Assembly (NCBI GenBank): GCA_007116645.1
Contig: SKIA01000026.1
Coordinates: forward strand, 1-5,316
Length of the DNA stretch: 5,316 nt
Source of the DNA: Candidatus Woesearchaeota archaeon
GTDB lineage: Archaea; Nanobdellota; Nanobdellia; Woesearchaeales; SKIA01
Direction of reading: 5' to 3'
This document shows positions 1 to 5,316 of the stretch, one piece after another. A program made the position numbers and the translations under genes. The stretch's first letter is position 1, and the number at the start of each line of letters is the position of its first letter. The notes under the pieces are model-generated. The model did no database searches, had not been told where the DNA came from, and was given only the letters and a program-made list of their open reading frames with translations.

Positions 1-738
1 GATAACTTCTCGCAGGGGCCACACGCTCTTGCTCAGAGTTATCATGTCTCGCTTGAGGTGTTGAATTTGTTGCATGTGTTTTGTGGTTGACGAAATCAGT
101 ATTTCTGCTTCGAGCTCTTCGATGTGGTTTGCTACTTGTTCTAGCACCGCAAAATAATGATCTACGATACTGTCAATAAGAGCGTAGGCAAGGTAGTCAA
201 CGCCGTTTTTTACGATGCGACCTTTCTTTGCGATGAGGCGTTCACGTACGGGCGTGAAGACGTCAAGTGTTCGTTCTTGGAACGTGAGCACGACGTCTTG
301 TTTGAGAATCATTGAGATGTGTTCTGTGTATACGTGTCCGCTCTCAAAGTGAAGTGCCTTTGTTGCCATGAACAAATAGTCGTCGTACTCCTCGAATTTT
401 GGTCGTTGCTGCGTATTTACGAGGTCTTCTTTAGTGAGTGGGTGTATGCCAAGCAGCTCAGTAATTTGCGTGATTGTTTCTGTATCTGAAAGCCCGTCAA
501 CATTAATCCATGTTTTCGTTCCTTTTTTTATCTTGATGTCTTGTACTGAAACAATTTTTTCTTCTACTGTTTCCTCAGAAAAATGCAGTTGCGTGATGAC
601 GCTTGGCGCTTCTGGTTTATCTCCTGTATAGATAATGGTTCCTGGCGCAAGACCGGGTTTTTTCTTTGTCTGAAAAACGCGCGGCAGTTTTCGTAGTTCT
701 TTTAAGACGTCTTCTGGTCGGAGCTTTTTTTTACCCAT
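1..738 (-). CDS. corA: CorA-type Mg2+/Co2+ transport protein, N-terminal part (3' end outside window)
   Basis: The 246 codons read from ATG at 738 run open to the window edge. They encode the cytoplasmic domain of a CorA channel, a pentamer that lets Mg2+ (also Co2+ or Ni2+) into the cell. Family landmarks, in order, are TWINVDG (residues 76-82), GIHPLTKEDL (97-106), NTQQRPKFEEYDDYLF (108-123), FTPVRERL (161-168), DYLAYALIDSIVDHYF (181-196) and an acidic then basic long helix ending HLKRDM and WPLREVI (227-246). These match the order and spacing I remember for Thermotoga maritima CorA, which is about 350 residues. The missing part should therefore be roughly 100 residues: the end of the stalk helix, two membrane helices and the GMN motif. 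The region matching the regulatory-site Asp89 of T. maritima appears to hold Glu87, by mental alignment. The start overlaps the end of the upstream ATPase gene by 8 bases, and no TATA box or Shine-Dalgarno sequence precedes it, so expression probably depends on the ATPase transcript. The family call is firm; ion preference cannot be judged here. Confidence 0.95.
   Translation of the reverse strand, partial: MGKKKLRPEDVLKELRKLPRVFQTKKKPGLAPGTIIYTGDKPEAPSVITQLHFSEETVEEKIVSVQDIKIKKGTKTWINVDGLSDTETITQITELLGIHPLTKEDLVNTQQRPKFEEYDDYLFMATKALHFESGHVYTEHISMILKQDVVLTFQERTLDVFTPVRERLIAKKGRIVKNGVDYLAYALIDSIVDHYFAVLEQVANHIEELEAEILISSTTKHMQQIQHLKRDMITLSKSVWPLREVI
725..738 (-). other. ATPase stop / corA start overlap with A8 run
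   Basis: The minus strand reads ATGGGTAAAAAAAAG. The ATG at 736-738 begins corA, while TAA at 731-733 ends the ATPase in another frame, an 8-base overlap. Eight consecutive A residues (725-732) span the stop codon and the first corA lysine codons. There is no Shine-Dalgarno sequence upstream, so ribosome re-initiation after the ATPase stop is the likely route to corA translation. Confidence 0.65.
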
Positions 739-2539
739 GGATTTCTAGTGTGTCACGATCAATTGCTCGCCGCACTTGTTTTCCAATAGGACTTGACAAG
801 CTGACTTTTACTTGAGCGTTTTTTGATGTTGTCACTGTAGTGATTGCGTGTTTACCATCATATAAATCCACTTCATGGTTTGAGAGTTCTGGTGGCAGGT
901 CTATTGAAATGTTTTTTTTACCAACAAGCGCTTCCCAGCGGATGTTTCCGCCTTTTCCTGAACTGCCTTGTCCTTGAAGTGGCAGGATGTCTAAAGAGAG
1001 TCCGAGCTCTTTTTCTGTTTCTTGAATGTTACTCCCTCCTTTTCCGATGACTTGTGAAATAACGTTTTCTGGAAGGTACACTTTTGCTTTTCGCTCAGAC
1101 ACCATCTCTACTTGTGCTCGTGCTGAGTATTGCATGAAGTAGTCTTCAATTCCTTTTGCTGCTAAGGCAAGCATGGGATTGAGTTTTTTTTCTCCATCAT
1201 CTGTTATTGGAATGACGCTTGTTTGGTCTGAGTAGCGATAGATTTCGTATTCTGCTTTGTCAGTGTAGAAGTCTTTGATAGTGACTACTGGCCTTGCAAG
1301 GTCTTCTTCGGTCATTCCGTGAGGAACTTTTACCGTGATTGACAAACTATAGACCTTGTTGATTTGTCCTGCTTTGATAAACACGACGGTGTCGATGATG
1401 TGTGGCACCATGCCTAATTCTATGCGGCCAATGAATCGTTGAATGCTATCCACTGGGCTTGTTGCGTGCACAACCCCGATCATTCCTACTCCCGCAAGAC
1501 GCATGTCTGCAAAGAGGTGAAAGTCTTGGTTGTTTCGAATCTCGTCATAAATCGTGTAGTCAGGTCTGTTTAAGAGCAAGACGTCGCGGATTTCTTCTGG
1601 TGTTCCGTGCGTTGCCGAGTATTGCGTAATCGTATCAGGCAAGACTAAGTCTCGCGGCGACTCTACTGTCTTCACGATTTTTTGTTGGTTTGCATAAAAC
1701 TCTCCCAGTGCTTGTGTGAAGGTACTTTTTCCTTCTCCAGGCGCTCCTGAGACGAGTATTCCTTCTGCTTTGTTTTGAAGGCGCGTGCGGAATTTTTCTG
1801 GGAACTCGTAGTCATCAAGGGTTAGTCGAGCAACTGGCCGTACTGCAGTGATTTCCCAGCAGCTGCCAAATGGTGGTTTTACGATAACGATACGGTATTT
1901 TCCAAGCTGCACAATAGTGCTTCCTGGCCGTTCGATCTCCAAAAAGCTGTCTTGGCGTAATTGTGCTGCTTGCACAATACTTTTTGCCAGGCGCTGCATT
2001 TCTTTGTTGTCAGGTTTGTGCTTTGTTGTTTCAAACACCCAGCCACCAGGCTTTCCTCGTTTTGCAATAGTAAATGAGTTTTCTTTGAAGTGAACGCTCA
2101 TGGTGTTGTCTTCAAAAAATGATTGGAGTGGGTCGTTAAAGTCTTTTTTGTCGAGTTGAAATTCTACTAGCACGACTGGCACGCCCATTGCTTCTGCAAC
2201 GATTGCTTGCACGCGGTCTGCTGTCATGAGGGTTGCTCCGTATTCGCGAGCGGTTTCTCGTATGATGTTGTCTATTGCTCCTTGTCCTGCAAGTTTAATG
2301 TCTTGTGGGCCTACGCGAGAGCCGCTAAACTCTACGTCGTATTGTTCTCGCAATTGTTTTACTTGTTCAAGACCGATGTAGCCTGTTTCTTTGTTTTGAT
2401 TTGCTTGGTGTTCAAGCTCATTTAATACTGCTCGTGGAATGATGATTTTGTCTGCTAAGACTTTTTTTTCTTTAAGGTATGTCGTCACGACTCCTTCAGC
2501 AAGAACTGAGGTGTCTGGGACGAGGAGGTGTTCTGTCAT
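731..2539 (-). CDS. PINc/VapC-type ATPase with C-terminal KH domain (archaeal PINA-like)
   Basis: This is a complete 602-residue cytoplasmic protein with three parts. First, a PIN nuclease-like domain spans about residues 5-125, with all four acidic positions visible: D9 in VPDTS, E41 in LNELEHQ, D90 in GAID and D108 in TADRV. Second, a VirB11/PilT-type ATPase spans about 205-400. It has Walker A GAPGEGKST (265-273), an acidic Walker B-like segment TIYDEIR (329-335) and a His box VVHATSPVDSIQR (356-368). Third, a KH nucleic-acid-binding domain spans about 485-520, with its GxxG loop as GKGG (499-502), followed by a small basic C-terminal region. This architecture is that of the archaeal COG1855-type family. 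The Sulfolobus member PINA has been described as a hexameric ATPase that promotes Holliday-junction branch migration and works with the resolvase Hjc; applying that role here is inference. Whether the PIN domain cuts nucleic acid is open. The ATG at 2539 is supported by a TATA box centred about 26 bases upstream and by the typical family N-terminus, with VPDTS close to the start. The stop overlaps the corA start. Confidence 0.94.
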   Translation of the reverse strand: MTEHLLVPDTSVLAEGVVTTYLKEKKVLADKIIIPRAVLNELEHQANQNKETGYIGLEQVKQLREQYDVEFSGSRVGPQDIKLAGQGAIDNIIRETAREYGATLMTADRVQAIVAEAMGVPVVLVEFQLDKKDFNDPLQSFFEDNTMSVHFKENSFTIAKRGKPGGWVFETTKHKPDNKEMQRLAKSIVQAAQLRQDSFLEIERPGSTIVQLGKYRIVIVKPPFGSCWEITAVRPVARLTLDDYEFPEKFRTRLQNKAEGILVSGAPGEGKSTFTQALGEFYANQQKIVKTVESPRDLVLPDTITQYSATHGTPEEIRDVLLLNRPDYTIYDEIRNNQDFHLFADMRLAGVGMIGVVHATSPVDSIQRFIGRIELGMVPHIIDTVVFIKAGQINKVYSLSITVKVPHGMTEEDLARPVVTIKDFYTDKAEYEIYRYSDQTSVIPITDDGEKKLNPMLALAAKGIEDYFMQYSARAQVEMVSERKAKVYLPENVISQVIGKGGSNIQETEKELGLSLDILPLQGQGSSGKGGNIRWEALVGKKNISIDLPPELSNHEVDLYDGKHAITTVTTSKNAQVKVSLSSPIGKQVRRAIDRDTLEIHG

Positions 2540-2560
2540 ACCTATCAGTAATTGCTGGCT

Positions 2561-2573
2561 GTTTATAAAAAAG
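2561..2573 (-). promoter_or_regulatory. TATA box of the PINc-KH ATPase gene (leaderless)
   Basis: Read on the minus strand, CTTTTTTATAAAC contains a good archaeal TATA box. The TATAAAC part begins 28 bases before the A of the start ATG at 2539. Archaeal transcription usually begins about 22-27 bases downstream of the box, so the transcript should start at or next to the ATG. No purine-rich BRE is obvious just upstream. Confidence 0.7.
2567..2572 (-). terminator. Possible oligo-T terminator for the transglutaminase-like gene
   Basis: Six consecutive T residues on the minus strand begin 10 bases after the TGA stop at 2582-2584. Archaeal RNA polymerase can terminate at oligo-T tracts without a hairpin, and no hairpin is seen here. 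The same bases form the upstream part of the TATA box for the next gene, so the tract may serve only that function. Confidence 0.35.
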
Positions 2574-2581
2574 TGGTTTTA

Positions 2582-4480
2582 TCAGAATATGCGCGCAAGC
2601 CAACCAAAAAACCTGTTGGTCGCAAGGGACATGCGCTGGCCGATTCCTTGCGTGAGCACTTCTATGTCCGCTGTGGTGGTTTGGTTTACTGTTGTTTCGT
2701 ATGCTTCATAGCTTGCGGTGAGGGTGAAGGTGTTTTGTTTGGTGAGTTGATTTGCTGGCAGGCGCACTTCGAGTGTGTGTCGTGATTGCAGGCGTTCAAG
2801 AGAAAATTCTTCGTAAAACAGCGGGTGCTCAAGCGTTATGGTGACGTCTTGTGGGTCTGTCACAGAAGTTTTTTCCAGCGTGATAGTAAGGAGAGCTTCG
2901 TCAAGGTATGAGACAGGGTTTGTTGCGTTAGCAGTGATGGTAAGTGCTGGTTCATCAACTACAATAAATGTCAGTACTTTTTGCGTGCTCGCAAGCCCTC
3001 GTGTGGCGCTTACTGTGGTAGTGTGTGCTCCAAGCCGCTCAAAACTAAATGTTTGTGTGATGCTGGTTCCCTCAACGCATTCTTTTAGGCAGAGCTGCAC
3101 TGTTTCTGGGTATGTGCAGGTCACTCTGAAGGGTTCTGATTGGGATACTGTTTCTGGGTATTCGCAACGAATGTCTGGCGAGAGTCCTCGTGGACTTTGT
3201 GTTATCTCAATAGCCACGTCTTCTCTTTGCGCAACGATTCCTTGTTGTGTGGTCCGAAATTCTGTGTCTGCGCGCTCACCTAAATTACTGGTTACGATGG
3301 CTGGGAAGGTGTATTGGAATCCTTGTTCGAGGTCTTCGTCTACTTTAACGTACCAATGTAGTGTTTTTCGTTCGTTTGGTCCAAGCAGGATGCTTGTGGT
3401 GTCTCGTTCTGAGGTCATGCGGTTTGTTTGTCCAAAGTGAAGATCTGCTGAGACGTAGTAGTTACGCAGGTTTCGCACGTCAACATCGATGCGGTTATAG
3501 CTGCCAAATCCGGTGTGCTCGATTGCTGGTCGCAGGGTGATATCAATGTCTGCTGGTCTTTCAGCTCCTCTGTTTGTTAGCACGAAATCTCGTACGAGCG
3601 GTTGTGGGTCAAAGTCTCCTCCTCGACTTCTCATGCTGTATTCTGCAGCGTTTGCGGCCGCGTCAGGAGTTTTTTGTATTGCGATGTGTGTTGCGTCAAC
3701 AAAACCGTATTGTCCGTAGGTTACGTCATACGGCACCCATCCGACTTCTGGGAACCATACTTCTGCCCATCCGTGAGGACCCCAGTTTGTATCAAGGATT
3801 TCTAGGTTGGTGTACGCCACTCCTGAGACAAAGCGCGCAGGGATTCCTTGGCTTCGGAGCATTGCGATAAATAGGCTTGTGAGCTCGTCGCAGACTCCTT
3901 CTCTGTTTTCAAGCACCCAGTCTGACGGATAGCTTGCTTGCACGGCAACGCTTGACAGGTCGTACTCGATGTTTTCTTTCACCCAGCTTCCCAAAAGGAA
4001 TGCTACACGCACTGCGTCTTGTTCATCCCCGATGATTTCTTCTGCTTGTCTGCGGATTGCGGGTGTGATACGAATAATTTCTTCTGATCGCAAATATCTG
4101 CTCATCTCTGCGGGGACAAACTCGTAGGGAAACGCGATCTCTTGTGTGATGCGTGGTTGGTGATAATCGCTGGTTACGGTGCTTTGGTGGGAGAATGAGA
4201 GTGCTCCTTGTGGGTTTCTCCATGAGAATAACAAGTGGTCAATTTCTTGTGTTGGTTGTGGGTTGTTTCGAACGTTTCTGACTGTTTGTGTTGCGTAGTC
4301 TTTTGGATGATAATACAGCCGGGCATGTACTTCTTGCACGTTTCCTGATACGCTTATGGTGTTTTCTACAGTTACGTCAAGCGTGACGCTCTGAGCAGAG
4401 TATAGGCTGTGGTCAAACACGAATTCTGCTGCCACGAACGGCACTAAAAGAATGAGGAGGAGTGCAAAAAGTTGTTTCAT
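2582..4480 (-). CDS. Secreted transglutaminase-like (papain-fold) protein with Ig-like beta domains
   Basis: This is a 632-residue exported protein. Residues 1-18 form a signal peptide (MK, a Leu-rich core, then FVAA before EF) with likely cleavage after A18 and no lipobox cysteine. A beta-rich N-terminal region (about 19-125) precedes a transglutaminase-like core (about 130-275) with an intact triad: C197 in EGVCDE, H236 in PHGWAEVW and D252 in VPYDVTYGQ. Residues 290-612 look like three Ig-like beta-sandwich modules, inferred from alternating hydrophobic strands. The four non-catalytic cysteines all fall at 439, 455, 464 and 468. There is no second membrane helix; the chain ends in an aromatic, basic tail (617-632). 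Proteins of this fold may be crosslinking enzymes, amidases or cysteine proteases; the substrate cannot be told from sequence, but cell-surface protein is a reasonable inference. I chose ATG at 4480 over an in-frame TTG at 4492 because the TATA box is then correctly spaced and the product begins as a typical signal peptide. It has its own promoter, 69 bases after the RDD gene. Confidence 0.88.
   Translation of the reverse strand: MKQLFALLLILLVPFVAAEFVFDHSLYSAQSVTLDVTVENTISVSGNVQEVHARLYYHPKDYATQTVRNVRNNPQPTQEIDHLLFSWRNPQGALSFSHQSTVTSDYHQPRITQEIAFPYEFVPAEMSRYLRSEEIIRITPAIRRQAEEIIGDEQDAVRVAFLLGSWVKENIEYDLSSVAVQASYPSDWVLENREGVCDELTSLFIAMLRSQGIPARFVSGVAYTNLEILDTNWGPHGWAEVWFPEVGWVPYDVTYGQYGFVDATHIAIQKTPDAAANAAEYSMRSRGGDFDPQPLVRDFVLTNRGAERPADIDITLRPAIEHTGFGSYNRIDVDVRNLRNYYVSADLHFGQTNRMTSERDTTSILLGPNERKTLHWYVKVDEDLEQGFQYTFPAIVTSNLGERADTEFRTTQQGIVAQREDVAIEITQSPRGLSPDIRCEYPETVSQSEPFRVTCTYPETVQLCLKECVEGTSITQTFSFERLGAHTTTVSATRGLASTQKVLTFIVVDEPALTITANATNPVSYLDEALLTITLEKTSVTDPQDVTITLEHPLFYEEFSLERLQSRHTLEVRLPANQLTKQNTFTLTASYEAYETTVNQTTTADIEVLTQGIGQRMSLATNRFFGWLARIF
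3098..3166 (-). repeat. Near-identical 21-base direct repeat, 48 bases apart, in the transglutaminase-like gene
   Basis: Copies at 3146-3166 and 3098-3118 match at 18 of 21 bases and encode CEYPETV (residues 439-445) and CTYPETV (455-461). The offset of 48 bases keeps frame (16 codons). Each copy brings one of the four clustered cysteines. Confidence 0.75.
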
Positions 4481-4501
4481 TACCTGATTCAAGAGCTTAT
4501 T

Positions 4502-4517
4502 GTTTATATGTGTTTCA
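4502..4517 (-). promoter_or_regulatory. BRE/TATA promoter of the transglutaminase-like gene (leaderless)
   Basis: The minus strand reads TGAAACACATATAAAC: an A-rich BRE-like stretch followed by a TATA box. TATAAAC begins 28 bases before the ATG at 4480, exactly the spacing seen at the ATPase gene. This supports the ATG at 4480: the in-frame TTG at 4492 would lie upstream of the expected transcription start. Confidence 0.7.
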
Positions 4518-4549
4518 GGCTGTACGATACAATTTTCTGTGTCTTGTCT

Positions 4550-5269
4550 TTATTTGCGTACAACGTAAGTGTTCAAAAGAAGATCGTGTAACCCTTGTTT
4601 TTTTGCTGTGAATGCCACCACGATCCAAAGCACAGGAAAGACGTATTTAGCAAAGTAACGAATAGTGCTTTTCCCTATGCTTAACGGTTGTCCGTTTTCG
4701 TCTTCTACTTTGAGCCCTAACACGTGTTTTCCAATAGTTCCTTGCCATGCGCCTGCCGTGAGGACGACTTCGTACACGATAAATACGAGTGCGAGCACAA
4801 AGTATGCGATGATGGCTCCTATGGGGAGTGTAGGGTCCAGCGCGGTAGGTGTTGAGAGTGCTATGGCGATAAACATGATGGTCATAAAGAGCGTTCCAAA
4901 AATGATGCTATCTATGACTTCTGCTCCTGCTCGCATCCAAAATCCTGCGTATCGCTTTTCTTTTGGCGGGGTAGGCTCTGGTATTCTCCTCTCAACCGGT
5001 GTTTGAGTCACTTCAGGTTGTGCTGGAGGGGTTTGTCCTGGTGCTACTGGTTGAGCTTCATGCGGTTGAGGTGTGGTTGGAGGGGTTTGTTCCGGCGTGA
5101 TTGGTTGAGGCTCTGGCGTTGTAGATTCTGTTGTGTCAACGCTTGCGAACGCTTCTTGTATTGCTTGCTCACTAAATCCGCTTTCTTTAAGACGCGTAAT
5201 TATGGCTGCGTCTTGGTACCCATTTTTGCGTGTTGTTGCGATATACTGCGTTATACGCTCATCTACCAT
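4550..5269 (-). CDS. RDD-family membrane protein with N-terminal helical module and Pro-rich linker
   Basis: This 239-residue integral membrane protein has three parts. Residues 1-45 are a short two-helix-like module (ITQYIATTRKNGY, then GFSEQAIQEAF). I recall similar segments at the N-terminus of other membrane proteins of small-genome archaea and bacteria; its role is unknown. Residues 48-105 are a Pro/Thr/Gln-rich, probably disordered linker containing two 18-residue repeats. Residues 107-239 are the RDD domain, with the conserved Arg in FWMRAGAEVID (R113), the first Asp (D120) and the second Asp in KKQGLHDLL (D229). The motif GAWQGTIGKHVLGLKV (173-188) is also typical of the family. Predicted membrane helices lie at about 119-139, 148-171 and 207-221. 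RDD proteins are mostly uncharacterised; some are linked to ion/proton exchange or serve as accessory membrane domains, so no substrate is assigned. The ATG at 5269 is supported by a TATA-like box about 26 bases upstream. The next gene downstream has its own promoter. Confidence 0.9.
   Translation of the reverse strand: MVDERITQYIATTRKNGYQDAAIITRLKESGFSEQAIQEAFASVDTTESTTPEPQPITPEQTPPTTPQPHEAQPVAPGQTPPAQPEVTQTPVERRIPEPTPPKEKRYAGFWMRAGAEVIDSIIFGTLFMTIMFIAIALSTPTALDPTLPIGAIIAYFVLALVFIVYEVVLTAGAWQGTIGKHVLGLKVEDENGQPLSIGKSTIRYFAKYVFPVLWIVVAFTAKKQGLHDLLLNTYVVRK
5006..5113 (-). repeat. Two tandem 54-base repeats in the RDD linker (18 residues each)
   Basis: The units lie at 5060-5113 (residues 53-70) and 5006-5059 (residues 71-88). 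They share the pattern xxQPxxPxQTPPxxPxxx. At DNA level the plus-strand string tggaggggtttgt occurs at 5024 and again at 5078, exactly 54 bases apart, and ttggttgag/ctggttgag follows in both. The repeat preserves frame and lengthens the Pro-rich linker. Confidence 0.75.
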
Positions 5270-5290
5270 GGTGTTATTTTCTTGAGCGCA

Positions 5291-5300
5291 GTATAAAAAA
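5291..5300 (-). promoter_or_regulatory. TATA-like box of the RDD gene (leaderless)
   Basis: TTTTTTATAC on the minus strand has its TATA core starting 26 bases before the ATG at 5269. It shares the run TTTTTTATA with the ATPase promoter. The plus-strand reading (GTATAAAAAAG) is also TATA-like, so a divergent promoter firing off the window edge cannot be excluded. Confidence 0.6.
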
Positions 5301-5316
5301 GCTCTTTATCACTCGC

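Noticed and set aside
434..631. 65-codon open frame on the plus strand
   Set aside because: It is antisense to corA, whose minus-strand product has many family motifs throughout this stretch.
731..2539. PIN domain taken as a VapC toxin of a toxin–antitoxin pair
   Set aside because: The PIN domain is fused to a full ATPase and KH domain, and no small antitoxin gene precedes it; this is the stand-alone archaeal ATPase family.
731..2539. ATPase taken as a type IV pilus or archaellum motor
   Set aside because: Although the ATPase core is related to PilT/VirB11, the N-terminal PIN and C-terminal KH domains point to nucleic-acid work, and no pilin or platform gene is nearby.
2838..3440. 200-codon open frame on the plus strand
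   Set aside because: It lies wholly antisense to the transglutaminase-like gene, has a low-complexity Ser/Val/Cys-rich product with no recognisable motif, and is explained by the T/G-rich composition of this strand.
4023..4223. 66-codon minus-strand frame inside the transglutaminase-like gene
   Set aside because: It is in an alternative frame of a well-supported gene and shows no motif or start signal.
4481..4549. Possible terminator or small RNA between the RDD and transglutaminase-like genes
   Set aside because: No T-run or stable hairpin is visible in these 69 bases; the only supported element is the downstream promoter at 4502-4517.
4665..5006. 113-codon open frame on the plus strand
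   Set aside because: It is antisense to the RDD gene, whose conserved Arg and Asp residues and membrane helices confirm the minus strand. No promoter or family motif supports the plus-strand reading.
5003..5296. 97-codon open frame on the plus strand, rich in Cys, Arg and Trp
   Set aside because: It is the shadow of the RDD N-terminus and Pro-rich repeat; the composition (CWRGLSW-like repeats) simply mirrors the repeat on the other strand.

Overview
The window looks like a stretch of an archaeal chromosome. The main evidence is a complete PIN–ATPase–KH protein, an architecture typical of archaea. In addition, three genes carry TATA-type promoter boxes centred about 26 bases before their start codons, the geometry of leaderless archaeal transcripts, and no good Shine-Dalgarno sequence is seen at these starts. 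The secreted transglutaminase-like protein and the RDD protein with an added N-terminal helical module resemble proteins I associate with DPANN archaea (Woesearchaeota/Pacearchaeota-like). That lineage call is an inference from remembered family resemblance, not a search. G+C is about 47% in four sampled 60-base lines.

All four genes lie on the minus strand, so transcription runs from high to low coordinates. The order is: an RDD-family membrane protein (5269 to 4550); a secreted multidomain transglutaminase-like protein (4480 to 2582); a PINc/VapC-type ATPase with a KH domain (2539 to 731); and the N-terminal 246 codons of a CorA-type magnesium/cobalt channel (738 to 1, continuing out of the window). 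The genes are tightly packed. The two internal gaps are 69 bases (4481-4549) and 42 bases (2540-2581), and the ATPase and corA overlap by 8 bases. No stretch longer than 300 bases lacks a gene, and I see no tRNA, rRNA, CRISPR array, insertion sequence or attachment site.

The RDD, transglutaminase and ATPase genes each seem to have their own promoter. corA has none visible and is probably co-transcribed with the ATPase and translated by coupling across the overlap. Three of the four products act at the membrane or outside the cell, while the ATPase is cytoplasmic and probably acts on DNA or RNA. I see no convincing evidence that the four form one dedicated new system. The features most worth a second look are the uncharacterised secreted transglutaminase-like protein, with its cysteine-rich repeat and aromatic C-terminal tail, and the ATPase–CorA overlap.
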